DNA from: Xylophilus rhododendri | GTDB taxonomy: Bacteria > Pseudomonadota > Gammaproteobacteria > Burkholderiales > Burkholderiaceae_C | Reading direction: 5' to 3' | DNA length: 64,000 nucleotides | Assembly: GCF_009906855.1 (NCBI RefSeq) | Contig: NZ_CP047650.1 | Coordinates: 5,208,001-5,272,000, forward strand | In this document: one piece after another, positions 34,111 to 44,166 of the stretch | Layout of the letters: each line of letters begins with the position of its first letter | Numbering within the stretch: the stretch's first letter is position 1 | Position numbers and translations under genes: made by a program | Notes under the pieces: generated by a model | Seen by the model: the letters and a program-made list of their open reading frames with translations, nothing else | Told to the model about the DNA's origin: nothing | Databases searched by the model: none

Positions 34111-35682
34111 TCAGGTGGCTTGTTCGATCTGGCGCGCCGCCACATGGGCGCTGGCCAGGACCTCTTCGGCCACGGATTCATCCGGCTTGCCGCGCTTCCT
34201 GCCGCGCCAGGCCGACCAGGTCACGCCGATCAGCAGCATGCAGCTGATGGCGATGAAGGTGCCGCTGATCGGACGCTGCACGAAGATCGCCAGGTCGCCG
34301 CGCGACAGCAGCAGGGCACGGCGGAAGTTCTCTTCCACCATCGGCCCGAGCACGAAGCCCAGCATGATCGGCGCGACCGAGAAGTTCAGGTAGATCAGGA
34401 TGGCGCCGATGATGCCGAAGGCCAGCACCTCCCAGATCTGGAACAGGTTGTTCTGGGTGGAGAACACACCCACCGCGATGAAGAACATGGCGGACGGGAA
34501 CAGGTAGCGGTAAGGCACCTGCAGCAGCTTGACCCAGACACCGATCATCGGCACGTTCAGCACGATCAGCAGCGCATTGCCGATCCAGAAGCTGGCGATC
34601 AGGCCCCAGAAGATGTCCGGATGCTCGCTGATCAGCTGCGGGCCGGGCTGGATGCCCTGGATCATCAGCGCGCCCAGGATCAGCGCCATCACCGCGTCGC
34701 CGGGGATGCCCAGGCTCATGGTGGGGATGAAGTCGACCTGCGTCTTCGAATGCGAGGCCGCCTCGGGCGAGGCCACGCCGCCGATCACGCCGGTGCCGTA
34801 CTTCTCGGGCGTCTTGCTGATCTTGCGCTCCAGCGCATAGGCGATGAAGGTGGTGATTGTCGGGCCGGTGCCGGGCATGGCGCCGAAGACGGTGCCCACG
34901 GCGGTGCCGCGGATCATCGGCCAGATCGCCTGCTTCAGCTCTTCCTTGCTCGGCCGCATGTCGCGGATGCGCAGGTTGGTGTTGCCGGTGGAGATCACCT
35001 TCATGCGGTTGACGTTGAGCAGGAAGTCGGCCACGCCGAACAGGCCCATGGCGATGGCCACCAGCTCCAGGCCGTCGCTGAGTTCCGGCACGTCGAAGGA
35101 GAAGCGGAAGGCGCCGCTGTTGACGTCGGTGCCCACGCAGCCGCAGAGCAGGCCGAAGAGGGTCATGGCCACGCCCTTGAGCGGCGAGCCGCGCGACATG
35201 GTGGAGCCGGCCAGCAGGCCCAGCAGCATGATCGAGAAGATCTCGGTCGGCCCGAACTTGAAGGCGATCTCGGTCAGCAGCGGCGAGGCGAAGACCATCA
35301 CCAGGATGCCGACGGAAGCCGCGAAGAAGGAGCTGATCATGGTGATGCCCAGCGCCGTGCCGCCCTTGCCCTGCTTGGTCAGGGGATAGCCGTCCAGGCA
35401 GGTCACCGCATGCGGCGGATGCGAGGGCAGGTTCAGCAGGATGGCACCGATGGCGCCGCCGTACTGCGAGCCGTAGAAGATGCCGGCCAGCATCAGGATG
35501 GCGGGCACCGGATGCATCGCGTAGGTCAGCGGCAGCAGGATGGAGATGGCCGACAGGGCGCCCATGCCCGGCAGCACGCCGATCAGGTTGCCGACCAGCA
35601 CGCCGAAGAAGGACCACATCAGGTTGGTGCCCTGGAAGGCGACACCGAAACCAAACCACAGGTCATGAAGAGACTGCATCAT
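34111..35682 (-). CDS. tctA: tricarboxylate transporter large membrane subunit TctA
   Basis: 523-aa large permease of the tripartite tricarboxylate transporter with about 12 helices. The TctA signatures GVLPGMGALSAISILLPLTY and PGTGPTITTFIAYALE are clear, as is GSQYGGAIGAILLNLP. ATG 35682 or the adjacent ATG 35679 could start it, 4 bp after tctB. It needs TctB and a TctC receptor; the receptor is not encoded in this locus. Confidence 0.96.
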   Translation of the reverse strand: MMQSLHDLWFGFGVAFQGTNLMWSFFGVLVGNLIGVLPGMGALSAISILLPLTYAMHPVPAILMLAGIFYGSQYGGAIGAILLNLPSHPPHAVTCLDGYPLTKQGKGGTALGITMISSFFAASVGILVMVFASPLLTEIAFKFGPTEIFSIMLLGLLAGSTMSRGSPLKGVAMTLFGLLCGCVGTDVNSGAFRFSFDVPELSDGLELVAIAMGLFGVADFLLNVNRMKVISTGNTNLRIRDMRPSKEELKQAIWPMIRGTAVGTVFGAMPGTGPTITTFIAYALERKISKTPEKYGTGVIGGVASPEAASHSKTQVDFIPTMSLGIPGDAVMALILGALMIQGIQPGPQLISEHPDIFWGLIASFWIGNALLIVLNVPMIGVWVKLLQVPYRYLFPSAMFFIAVGVFSTQNNLFQIWEVLAFGIIGAILIYLNFSVAPIMLGFVLGPMVEENFRRALLLSRGDLAIFVQRPISGTFIAISCMLLIGVTWSAWRGRKRGKPDESVAEEVLASAHVAARQIEQAT

Positions 35683-35686
35683 GGCT

Positions 35687-36163
35687 TCAGGCCCCCCACT
35701 TGATCAGGGGCAGCTGCAGCTGCAGCGCCCACCAGAAGACCACGGTGGCGATCACCATCATGGCCACCGACAGCACGAAGGCCTGCAGCACCGTATTGCT
35801 GCGGTCGCCCAGGGCACAGATGAAGACGATGGCGAAGGTCGCCGGCAGCAGGCCGCAGTAGTTGCCCAGCACCAGGAAGGCCACGGTGCCGGCGACGATG
35901 CACAGGCCGCCGCGCAGGTCGGGCAGGCCGGTGGGGTGGTGGCCGCCGGTCTCGGCCTGGGGCTTTTCGCCGCGCGCCGACAGGGCGATCAGCAGGCCCG
36001 ACAGGGCCAGCAGCGCACCCACGGCGCAGGGGAAGAATCCCGGGCCCATGCGTTGCAGCGTGCCCAGCTTGTACTGGATGCTGGCATACACCGCGGCCAG
36101 GCCGATGATCACCATCAGCGCGCCGCCGTAGTAGTCCTTGTTGAAGGATTTGGTAGGTCTCAT
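35687..36163 (-). CDS. tctB: tricarboxylate transporter small membrane subunit TctB
   Basis: 158-aa small subunit with four hydrophobic segments, partner of TctA. It opens MRPTKSFNKDYYGGALMVII and has the family RMGPGFFP block. ATG 36163 is used because upstream in-frame sequence is intergenic. It is preceded by tctE on the same strand with a 120-bp gap that probably contains the tctBA promoter. Confidence 0.93.
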   Translation of the reverse strand: MRPTKSFNKDYYGGALMVIIGLAAVYASIQYKLGTLQRMGPGFFPCAVGALLALSGLLIALSARGEKPQAETGGHHPTGLPDLRGGLCIVAGTVAFLVLGNYCGLLPATFAIVFICALGDRSNTVLQAFVLSVAMMVIATVVFWWALQLQLPLIKWGA

Positions 36164-36283
36164 GTGCTCTCTCTTTCCGACGTTCCATGGACATGGCCCA
36201 GGGGGGCCGTCCAAGTCGGGCGAGTCTAGGAATCGAGCCTTCCAAACGGCTTCCGATGCCGGCACACGGTCCAAAAATACGTG

Positions 36284-37831
36284 TTATTCCGAATGCGGAA
36301 GGCCTGTTTTTCCTAGGGAAAACACCAGCTTCGCCAGCAGGCCGGAGCTGCCGTCGGCGGGGGCGTCGAACACGATGTCGCCGCCATTGCGCCGGGCGTA
36401 GGCGCGTGCGATGGCCAGGCCCAGCCCGGCGCCACCGCCGTGCGCGCCGGCACCGCCATTGCCTCGGTTGAAGCGCTCGAAGACCGCGTCGCGGCGATCG
36501 GCGGGAATGCCGGGTCCGCTGTCGGCCACCTCGGCCACGGCCTGGCCGGCTTCGCGCCGCACGGCCACGTTGATGCTGCCGTTGCGCGGCGTGTGGCGGA
36601 TGGCGTTGTGCAGCAGGTTGGACAGGGCCTCGTGCAGCTCGGCGGCCTCGGCCCGGATCGGCACCGCGGGCGTGCCGTCGGACTCGTCGGCATCCTCGCC
36701 GCGGGCATCGGTCCAGCCCAGGTCGATGTTCTTCTCGCGCGCCAGCGGCAGGTGCTGCAGCACCACCTCGCGGGCGATGGCGTTGAGGTCGGCGGGCGGG
36801 CGGGGCGCGTCGTCCTCGCCGCGGCTGGCATGGGCCATGGCCAGCAGCTGGTCGGACAGGCGGCGGCTGCGTTCCAGCTGTCCGGCGATGGCGGCCAGGC
36901 TTTCGCGCATGGTCGCGGCCTCGTTCTGGCGCAGCGCGTAGCCGGCCTGGGTCATCATGATCGCCAGCGGCGTGCGCAACTGGTGCGAGGCATCGGCCAG
37001 GAAGCCCGCCTGCCGCTCCAGCACCGCGCGGTGGTCGGCGATGTGGTGGTTGACCGCATCGACCAGCGGCTCCACTTCCGCCGGCACGGCGCCGGCCTCC
37101 AGCGGCCGCAGGTCATTGGCCTGCCGGCTGCGCAAGGTCGCACGGAGCCGCCGCAGCGGATTCAGCGCCCAGGCGATGCCCAGCCACACCAGCAGCACCA
37201 TGAAGGCCAGCATGCGCAGGCCATGCCAGATCTCGGCATGCAACAGGCCCTGGCGCGCGGCATTGCGGTTGCCGGTGCTCTCGGCCGCACGCAGCAGCAC
37301 CTGCCAGCGCTGCCCGCGGCCGTCGTACATGCGGCGCTGCATGGCGGCGACACGCACCGGGTAGCCCCGGTAGTCGGCGTTGTAGAAGACCACCCGGGCA
37401 TCGGCCGATGTGCCCAGGGAGGCCGGCGCCGGTTCCACCGGCGCACCGGGCGGCGCCGCGGGCAGGTCGTCCACGCCCAGCAAGGTCTCGGCGGGCCGGG
37501 CGGCCTCGCCGCCGGCCTCTTCGGGTACGGCGAGCACCTGCAGGTGCTTGTGGCGGGCCTTGAGCGATTCGAACATCGCCTGGATCGGGAAGGCTTCGTT
37601 GACCGTCAGCGCGCCGCCGCTGTCGGTGGCCAGCCCTGCGTCCAGCGCGGAGATGGCTTCGAGCAGGCTTTCGTCGTAGGCCGATTCCAGGGTGCGCGCC
37701 GTGGCGTGGTAGTCGGTCCAGCTGTCGAGGGCCAGCAGGGCGGCCATGCCCGGCAGCAGCAGCATCAGCAGCTGCGCGCGTATGCCGGCTCGCCAGGGGC
37801 GCCGCGGCTCAGCCGGCCCGCTCTGCGGCAT
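36284..37831 (-). CDS. tctE: sensor histidine kinase TctE
   Basis: 515-aa membrane histidine kinase sensing tricarboxylates. Membrane helices lie at about 20-38 and 205-225 around a periplasmic sensor. The H-box is FLADASHQLRTPLA, the N-box NLLHNAIRHTP, and the ATP lid DSGPGIP with GLGLAIA. Its start overlaps the tctD stop by 23 bp, so it is coupled to its regulator. Family TctE sensors control tctCBA and porins such as OpdH. Confidence 0.92.
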   Translation of the reverse strand: MPQSGPAEPRRPWRAGIRAQLLMLLLPGMAALLALDSWTDYHATARTLESAYDESLLEAISALDAGLATDSGGALTVNEAFPIQAMFESLKARHKHLQVLAVPEEAGGEAARPAETLLGVDDLPAAPPGAPVEPAPASLGTSADARVVFYNADYRGYPVRVAAMQRRMYDGRGQRWQVLLRAAESTGNRNAARQGLLHAEIWHGLRMLAFMVLLVWLGIAWALNPLRRLRATLRSRQANDLRPLEAGAVPAEVEPLVDAVNHHIADHRAVLERQAGFLADASHQLRTPLAIMMTQAGYALRQNEAATMRESLAAIAGQLERSRRLSDQLLAMAHASRGEDDAPRPPADLNAIAREVVLQHLPLAREKNIDLGWTDARGEDADESDGTPAVPIRAEAAELHEALSNLLHNAIRHTPRNGSINVAVRREAGQAVAEVADSGPGIPADRRDAVFERFNRGNGGAGAHGGGAGLGLAIARAYARRNGGDIVFDAPADGSSGLLAKLVFSLGKTGLPHSE

Positions 37832-38501
37832 GCCCGGCGTTTTCCATCATGTAGCCCAGGCCGCGCACAGTGACGATGCTGACGTCGCTGCCGGCCAGCT
37901 TGCGGCGCAGGCGGTGCAGTACCAGCTCGATCGCATCGGGGCCCACGCTGCTGTCCTGCGGGAAGACCTTGTCCGAGAGCTGCGACTTGCCGACAGGGGA
38001 GCCGGCGCGCATCAGCAGCGCCGTCAGCGCGGCCTGCTCGCGCGGCGTCAGCTGCAGCAGCTCGCCGGCCAGGGTGAAGGCATGGTTCTCGCCGTCGTAG
38101 GCCAGCGAGGCGCACTGCAGACGGGCATGTTGCCGGCCATGGCTGCGGCGCACCAGGGCCAGCAGGCGGGCTTCGAGTTCCTCGATGGCGAAAGGCTTGG
38201 CCAGGAAGTCGTCGGCGCCCAGGTTCAGGCCGCGCACCCGGTCGGGCAGGCTGCCTTGCGCGGTCAGCACCAGCACCGGCACGGCGTTGCCGGCATCCCG
38301 CAGGCCGGAGAGGACGGCGAAGCCGTGTTTGTCCGGCAGGCCCAGGTCCAGCACCACCGCGTCGTAGGCGGTGCCCACGCCCAGCAGGGCTTCCGCCGTG
38401 CGGGCGTCGGGCGCGTGGTCGGACACGAAGCCGCTCTGCTTCAGTGCCCGTTGCAGCCATGCGGCCATCTCGGCCTCGTCTTCGACCAGCAGGATGCGCA
38501 T
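37809..38501 (-). CDS. tctD: response regulator TctD (OmpR/PhoB type)
   Basis: 230-aa regulator: receiver domain (acidic pair in LLVEDE, phospho-Asp in AVVLDLGLP, Thr in VLVLTA, Lys in LAKPF) and a C-terminal winged helix (LTPREQAALTALL to VRGLGYMM). Co-translated with tctE. It is expected to activate tctBA and the downstream porin when citrate-like acids are sensed. Confidence 0.92.
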   Translation of the reverse strand: MRILLVEDEAEMAAWLQRALKQSGFVSDHAPDARTAEALLGVGTAYDAVVLDLGLPDKHGFAVLSGLRDAGNAVPVLVLTAQGSLPDRVRGLNLGADDFLAKPFAIEELEARLLALVRRSHGRQHARLQCASLAYDGENHAFTLAGELLQLTPREQAALTALLMRAGSPVGKSQLSDKVFPQDSSVGPDAIELVLHRLRRKLAGSDVSIVTVRGLGYMMENAGHAAERAG

Positions 38502-38520
38502 GGCTTTCTCTCTTTCTTGC

Positions 38521-39999
38521 TTACTTCTGGATATCGCCCAGGCAGAGGTACTTCAGCTCGACATAGTCGTCGATGCCGTGGTGCGAACCCTCGCGGCCCA
38601 GGCCCGATTGCTTCACGCCGCCGAAGGGCACGTGCTCGGTGGCGATCACCCCGGCGTTGATGCCCACCATGCCGTATTCCAGCGCCTCGGCCACGCGGAA
38701 GATGCGGCCCACGTCGCGGCTGTAGAAGTAGCTGGCCAGGCCGAACTCGGTGTTGTTGGCCGCGTCGATGGCTTCCTGCTCTTCCTTGAAACGGAAGACC
38801 GGAGCGAAGGGACCGAAGGTCTCCTCGCGGGCGCACAGCATGTCCGGCGTGGCATCGGCCACCACGGTCGGCTGGAAGAACTGGCCTTCCATCTTCTCGC
38901 CGCCCGCGGTGATGCGCGCGCCCTTGGCCAGCGCATCGTCCAGATGCTTCTGCACCTTGGCGATGGCCGCCGGCTCGATCAGCGGGCCCTGCACCACGCC
39001 CTCGTCGAAACCGTTGCCCACCTTCAGGCTCTTGACCTTGGCCGAGAACTTCTCGATGAACTGCTCGTACACGCCGTCCTGCACATACAGCCGGTTGGCG
39101 CAGACGCAGGTCTGGCCGGCATTGCGGTACTTGCTGGCGATGGCGCCTTCCACGGCCGAATCGATGTCGGCGTCATTGAAGACGATGAAGGGTGCGTTGC
39201 CGCCCAGTTCCAGCGACATCTTCTTGACGGTGGGCGCGCTCTGCGCCATCAGGATGCGGCCCACTTCGGTGGAGCCGGTGAAGCTGATGTGGCGCACGAT
39301 GTCCGATGCGCAGAGCACCTTGCCGATGGCGATGGAGTTGTCGCTGTCGGCCGTCAGCAGGTTGAGCACGCCCTTCGGAATGCCGGCGCGAACCGCCAGT
39401 TCGGCGGCTGCGAGCGCGGTCAGCGGCGTGAGTTCAGCGGGCTTGATGACGACCGGGCAGCCGGCGGCCAGGGCCGGCGCGACCTTGCGGGTGATCATGG
39501 CCAGCGGGAAGTTCCACGGCGTGATCGCGGCGCAGACACCCACCGATTGCTTGAGCACCAGCAGGCGCCGGTTGTTGTCGAACTGCGGCAGGGCCTCGCC
39601 GTTGATGCGCTTTGCTTCTTCCGCGAACCATTCGACGAAGCTGGCCGCGTAGCTGACCTCACCCTTGGCCTCGGCGAAGGGCTTGCCCTGCTCGGCGGTC
39701 ATGATGCGGCCCAGGTCTTCCTGGTTGGCCATCAACAGCTCGAACCACTTGAGCAGGATGGCGTGGCGCTGCTTGCCGGTCTTGGCGCGCCAGGCGGGCC
39801 AGGCGGCGTTGGCGGCGTTGATCGCGTACTCGGCATCGGCCGGGCCGAGGTTGGGTACGTCCGCGAGCTTGAGGCCGGTGGCCGGATCGTTCACGTCGAA
39901 GCGCGCAGCGCCCTTGACCCACTGGCCGTCGATCAGCGCATCGGTCTTGAGCAGGCTCGGGTCGTTGAGCAGGGAAAGCGGGGATGTCTTCATGTCCAT
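38521..39999 (-). CDS. gabD: NADP-dependent succinate-semialdehyde dehydrogenase
   Basis: 492-aa aldehyde dehydrogenase oxidising succinate semialdehyde to succinate in GABA/4-hydroxybutyrate catabolism. The catalytic Cys lies in NAGQTCVCANR, the general base Glu in LELGGNAPFIV, and the nucleotide-binding ITPWNFPLAMITRK and FTGSTEVG are intact. ATG 39999 follows AGAAGGAA. It ends 19 bp upstream of the tctD start on the same strand, so read-through is possible, but the functions are unrelated. Confidence 0.95.
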   Translation of the reverse strand: MDMKTSPLSLLNDPSLLKTDALIDGQWVKGAARFDVNDPATGLKLADVPNLGPADAEYAINAANAAWPAWRAKTGKQRHAILLKWFELLMANQEDLGRIMTAEQGKPFAEAKGEVSYAASFVEWFAEEAKRINGEALPQFDNNRRLLVLKQSVGVCAAITPWNFPLAMITRKVAPALAAGCPVVIKPAELTPLTALAAAELAVRAGIPKGVLNLLTADSDNSIAIGKVLCASDIVRHISFTGSTEVGRILMAQSAPTVKKMSLELGGNAPFIVFNDADIDSAVEGAIASKYRNAGQTCVCANRLYVQDGVYEQFIEKFSAKVKSLKVGNGFDEGVVQGPLIEPAAIAKVQKHLDDALAKGARITAGGEKMEGQFFQPTVVADATPDMLCAREETFGPFAPVFRFKEEQEAIDAANNTEFGLASYFYSRDVGRIFRVAEALEYGMVGINAGVIATEHVPFGGVKQSGLGREGSHHGIDDYVELKYLCLGDIQK

Positions 40000-40166
40000 G
40001 GCGTATTCCTTCTTGATCGTTGCAGGCGTGACGGGCGGCTGCCGGCCAGCGGAAGATTCTCGCATCCGCGCCGTACCCCGTGAATGCCCTGCGCCGGGAA
40101 ACCCCTCTGGACGCTCATGGGTCGGCCAAGCTGCAATGGACCGCCATCCAGTGAGTACATGCCAAC

Positions 40167-41321
40167 ATGAAAATCCGTGCCGCTGTCCTGTCCCAGATCG
40201 GAGCGCCCAAGCCCTTCGCCAAGAGCCAGCCGCTGCAGATCGCCGAAGTCGATCTGGCGCCGCCCGGGCCGGGCGAGGTGCTGCTGCGCATCCTGGCCTC
40301 GGGGCTGTGCCATTCCGACCTGTCGGTGATCTCGGGCGACCGGCCGCGGCCGGTGCCCATGGTGCTGGGCCACGAGTCCTGCGGCGAGGTGCTCGAATGC
40401 GGCCAGGGCGTGGCGGACCTGCGGCCGGGCGACCGGGTGGTGCTGGTCTTCATGCCCAGCTGCGGCAGCTGCATCCCCTGCGCGGAAGGCCGGCCGGCCC
40501 TGTGCGAGCCGGGCGCCGATGCCAATGCCGCCGGCCACCTGCTCGGCGGCGCGCGGCGGCTGTCGCGCGGGGGCGAGGCGGTGAATCACCACCTGGGCGT
40601 TTCCTGCTTCGCCGACCACGCGGTGGTCTCGCGCCGCTCCTGCGTGAAGATCGATTCGACCATCGGCGATGCCGAGGCCGCGCTCTTCGGTTGCGCCGTG
40701 CTGACCGGCGTGGGCGCGGTGGTCAATACCGCGCGCATGCAGGCCGGCAGCCGCGCGGCGGTGCTGGGGCTGGGCGGAGTGGGGTTCAGCGCTCTGCTGG
40801 CGGCGGTGGCCGCCGGTGCACGCGACGTGGTGGCGATCGACCTCGACCCCTCCAAGCTGGCGCTGGCGCGGCGGCTGGGCGCCACCGCCACCGTCAACGC
40901 CTCCGACCCGGCGGCCAGCGAGGCGGTGCGCGACATCACCCACGGCGGCGTCGACTTCGCCTTCGAGATGGCCGGCGCGGTGCCCGCCATGGAGTTGGCC
41001 TGGAAGATCACCCGCCGCGGCGGCACGACCATCAGCGCCGGCCTGCCGCATCCGGCCCTGCGTTTCCCGCTGCCGCCGGTGCAGCTGGTGGCCGAGGAGC
41101 GCACCCTGCGCGGCAGCTACATCGGATCGGCCGTGCCGGCGCGCGACATCCCGCGCTACATCGACCTCTACCAGCGCGGCAAGCTGCCGATCGACCGCCT
41201 GATGGGCGAGCGCCTGCCGCTGGAAGACATCAACCGCGGCTTCGACCGCCTGGCCTCGGGCCACTCGCTGCGCGACCTGGTCATGCCGACGCAGGCGGTG
41301 AAGGCGCAGGCCGCCGGCTAA
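40167..41321 (+). CDS. zinc-dependent alcohol dehydrogenase
   Basis: 384-aa medium-chain Zn alcohol dehydrogenase. Catalytic zinc ligands: Cys in GLCHSD, His-Glu in LGHESCG, Cys in FGCAVLTG. Structural zinc: [15 protein letters not shown], four Cys. NAD fold: [12 protein letters not shown] followed by the acidic IDLD that selects NAD. It resembles class III/long-chain alcohol or NDMA-type enzymes; the substrate is open. It is divergent from gabD. Its stop codon forms part of the alaS -10 box. Confidence 0.92.
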   Translation: MKIRAAVLSQIGAPKPFAKSQPLQIAEVDLAPPGPGEVLLRILASGLCHSDLSVISGDRPRPVPMVLGHESCGEVLECGQGVADLRPGDRVVLVFMPSCGSCIPCAEGRPALCEPGADANAAGHLLGGARRLSRGGEAVNHHLGVSCFADHAVVSRRSCVKIDSTIGDAEAALFGCAVLTGVGAVVNTARMQAGSRAAVLGLGGVGFSALLAAVAAGARDVVAIDLDPSKLALARRLGATATVNASDPAASEAVRDITHGGVDFAFEMAGAVPAMELAWKITRRGGTTISAGLPHPALRFPLPPVQLVAEERTLRGSYIGSAVPARDIPRYIDLYQRGKLPIDRLMGERLPLEDINRGFDRLASGHSLRDLVMPTQAVKAQAAG

Positions 41322-41324
41322 AAT
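41319..41324 (+). promoter_or_regulatory. probable -10 box of alaS
   Basis: TAAAAT, overlapping the stop codon of the upstream alcohol dehydrogenase gene, about 100 bp before the alaS ATG. No clear -35. Confidence 0.4.
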
Positions 41325-41375
41325 CGCCGATTGCCCTGGACCTGCCGCGGCACTTGTGAAAGCCGCCCGCGGCCC

Positions 41376-41404
41376 GCAGGTGTCCTGCCCGCCAGGACGC
41401 CTGC
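41376..41404 (+). promoter_or_regulatory. stable inverted repeat in the alaS leader
   Basis: GCAGGTGTCCTG, loop CCCGC, CAGGACGCCTGC: 12-bp stem with one T-G wobble, 20 bp before the alaS ATG. No T-run follows, so it is not a simple terminator. A regulatory role is inference; E. coli AlaRS is known to bind a palindrome at its own promoter. Confidence 0.5.
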
Positions 41405-41424
41405 CATTCGACACTGCCGCCACC

Positions 41425-44058
41425 ATGACGACCCGATCGACCCCACCCGTTACCGTCGCTGAAATCCGCAAGAGCTTCCTCGACTTCTTCGCCAGCAAGG
41501 GCCACACCGTGGTCCCCTCCAGTTCGCTGGTGCCGGGCAACGATCCCACGCTGATGTTCACCAACTCCGGCATGGTGCAGTTCAAGGACGTGTTCCTGGG
41601 CAGCGACAAGCGCTCCTACAACCGTGCCACCTCGGTGCAGGCCTGCCTGCGTGCCGGCGGCAAGCACAACGACCTGGAGAACGTCGGCTACACCGCGCGC
41701 CATCACACCTTCTTCGAGATGCTGGGCAACTGGAGCTTCGGCGACTACTTCAAGCGCGAGTCGCTGAAGTGGGCCTGGGAGCTGCTGACCGAGGTCTACC
41801 AGCTGCCGGCCGAGCGCCTGCTGGCCACCGTCTACGAAGAGGACGACGAGGCCTACGACATCTGGACGAAAGAGATCGGCCTGCCGCCCGAGCGTGTGAT
41901 CCGCATCGGCGACAACAAGGGCGGCCGCTACAAGTCCGACAACTTCTGGATGATGGCCGACACCGGCCCCTGCGGCCCCTGCTCGGAGATCTTCTACGAC
42001 CACGGCCCGCACATCCCCGGCGGCCCCCCGGGCAGCCCGGATGAGGACGGCGACCGCTTCATCGAGATCTGGAACAACGTGTTCATGCAGTTCGACATGG
42101 CCGAGGACGGCAGCGTCAGCCGCCTGCCCGCGCCCTGCGTGGACACCGGCATGGGCCTGGAGCGCCTGGCGGCCATCCTGCAGCATGTGCACAGCAACTA
42201 CGAGATCGACATCTTCGCGGCGCTGATCCGCGCCGCCTCGCGCGAGACCGGCTGCACCGATCTGGAAAACAAGAGCCTGCGGGTGATCGCCGACCACATC
42301 CGCGCCACCGCCTTCCTGGTGGCCGACGGCGTGGTGCCCAGCAACGAGGGCCGCGGCTATGTGCAGCGCCGCATCGTGCGCCGGGCGATCCGCCACGGCT
42401 ACAAGCTGGGCCAGAAGAAGCCCTTCTTCCACAAGCTGGTGCCCGACCTGGTGGCGCTGATGGGCGAGGCCTATCCCAAGCTGCAGGCCGACCAGCAGCG
42501 CATCACCGACATCCTGAAGACCGAGGAAGAGCGTTTCTTCGAGACCCTGGCCAACGGCATGGAGATCCTGGACGCGGCCCTGGCCGGCGGCGCCAAGGTG
42601 CTGCCCGGCGACGTGGCCTTCAAGCTGCACGACACCTTCGGCTTCCCGCTGGACCTGTCGGCCGACGTCTGCCGCGAACGCGAGGTGGGCGTGGACGAGG
42701 AGGGCTTCAAGGCCGCCATGGAACGTCAGAAGGCCGCGGGCCGCGCGGCCGGCAAGTTCAAGATGGACCGTGCGCTGGACTACAGCGGCGCCGGCAACCT
42801 GTTCACCGGCTACGAGATGCTGGAGGAGGCCGCTTCGGTGGTCGCGCTCTACCACGAAGGCACGCCGGTGCAGCAGCTCGCAGAAGGCCAGAGCGGCGTC
42901 GTCGTGCTCGACACCACCCCCTTCTATGCCGAGAGCGGCGGCCAGGTCGGCGACCAGGGCCAGCTCGCGGCCGAAGGCGTGCTCTTCGGCGTGGCCGACA
43001 CGCAGAAGATCAAGGCCGATGTCTTCGGCCACCACGGCACCCAGACCCAGGGCACGCTCAAGGTCGGCGACAAGCTCACCGCCCGCGTCGATACGGCGCT
43101 GCGTGCCGCCACCCAGCGCAACCACAGCGTCACCCACCTGATGCACAAGGCGCTGCGCGAGGTGCTGGGCACCCATGTGCAGCAGAAGGGTTCGCTGGTC
43201 AACGCCGAACGCACCCGTTTCGACTTCGCCCACAACGCGCCGGTCAGCGATGCGCAGGTGCGCGAGATCGAGGCCCGCGTCAATGCCGAGATCCTGGCCA
43301 ACGAGGCGGTCGCCGCCCGGGTGATGGACATCGAATCGGCCCAGCAGACCGGCGCCATGATGCTGTTCGGCGAGAAGTACGGCGAGACGGTGCGGGTGCT
43401 CGACATCGGCTCCAGCCGCGAACTTTGCGGCGGCACGCACGTGGTGCGCACCGGCGACATCGGCCTGTTCAAGGTGGTCAACGAATCCGGCGTGGCCGCG
43501 GGCGTACGCCGCATCGAAGCGGTGACCGGCGCCAATGCGCTGTCCTACCTGCAGCAGCTCGAATCCACGGTGCACACCGTGGCCGCCACCCTCAAGGCGC
43601 CGGCCGCCGAGCTGGAAAGCCGCCTGGGTTCGGTGCTGGAGCAGGTGCGTTCGCTGGAGAAGGAAGTCGCCGCGCTCAAGGGCAAGCTGGCCTCCTCGCA
43701 GGGCGACGAACTGCTGCTGCAGGCCATCGACATCAAGGGCCTGAAGCTGCTGGCCGCCCAGCTGCCGGGCGCCGATGCCAAGGTGCTGCGCGACACCATG
43801 GACAAACTCAAGGACAAGCTCAAGACCGCCGTCATCGTGCTGGCCTCCACCGAGGGCGGCAAGGTGCAGATCGCGGCCGGCGTCACCGCCGACAGCATCG
43901 GCCGGGTGAAGGCCGGCGAGCTGGTGAACTTCGTGGCCCAGCAGGTTGGTGGCAAGGGCGGCGGCAAGCCGGACATGGCCATGGCCGGCGGCACGGATGC
44001 GGCGGCGCTGCCGGCGGCCTTGCAGTCGGTTCAGGCCTGGGTCACGGAAAGAGCCTGA
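41425..44058 (+). CDS. alaS: alanine-tRNA ligase
   Basis: 877-aa class II synthetase charging tRNA-Ala. The catalytic core ([33 protein letters not shown]), tRNA-recognition region, editing domain zinc site (HSVTHLMH and CGGTH, with a further Cys/His) and C-Ala domain (from about 700, ending [12 protein letters not shown]) are complete. Start ATG 41425 ([18 protein letters not shown]). Preceded by a hairpin leader. Confidence 0.98.
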   Translation: MTTRSTPPVTVAEIRKSFLDFFASKGHTVVPSSSLVPGNDPTLMFTNSGMVQFKDVFLGSDKRSYNRATSVQACLRAGGKHNDLENVGYTARHHTFFEMLGNWSFGDYFKRESLKWAWELLTEVYQLPAERLLATVYEEDDEAYDIWTKEIGLPPERVIRIGDNKGGRYKSDNFWMMADTGPCGPCSEIFYDHGPHIPGGPPGSPDEDGDRFIEIWNNVFMQFDMAEDGSVSRLPAPCVDTGMGLERLAAILQHVHSNYEIDIFAALIRAASRETGCTDLENKSLRVIADHIRATAFLVADGVVPSNEGRGYVQRRIVRRAIRHGYKLGQKKPFFHKLVPDLVALMGEAYPKLQADQQRITDILKTEEERFFETLANGMEILDAALAGGAKVLPGDVAFKLHDTFGFPLDLSADVCREREVGVDEEGFKAAMERQKAAGRAAGKFKMDRALDYSGAGNLFTGYEMLEEAASVVALYHEGTPVQQLAEGQSGVVVLDTTPFYAESGGQVGDQGQLAAEGVLFGVADTQKIKADVFGHHGTQTQGTLKVGDKLTARVDTALRAATQRNHSVTHLMHKALREVLGTHVQQKGSLVNAERTRFDFAHNAPVSDAQVREIEARVNAEILANEAVAARVMDIESAQQTGAMMLFGEKYGETVRVLDIGSSRELCGGTHVVRTGDIGLFKVVNESGVAAGVRRIEAVTGANALSYLQQLESTVHTVAATLKAPAAELESRLGSVLEQVRSLEKEVAALKGKLASSQGDELLLQAIDIKGLKLLAAQLPGADAKVLRDTMDKLKDKLKTAVIVLASTEGGKVQIAAGVTADSIGRVKAGELVNFVAQQVGGKGGGKPDMAMAGGTDAAALPAALQSVQAWVTERA

Positions 44059-44094
44059 ACCCCGCCCGCCTCCGCCCCAGCGGGCGAGGCGGCG

Positions 44095-44166
44095 AGGCTA
44101 CGCCGAGCAGCGGGCCGCCCCTTGAGGGGGAGGCGAAGACACGAAGTGCGTAGCCTGGGGTGGTCT
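44095..44166. repeat. dispersed intergenic repeat, copy 2 (full-length)
   Basis: Lies between the alaS stop and the diguanylate cyclase stop. Terminal arms AGGCTACGC (44095-44103) and GCGTAGCCT (44148-44156) enclose the CCCCTTGAGGGG palindrome; the right half matches 17566-17616. The element ends at the TAG stop of the minus-strand gene. It may act as a two-way terminator or RNA-stabilising structure. Confidence 0.8.
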
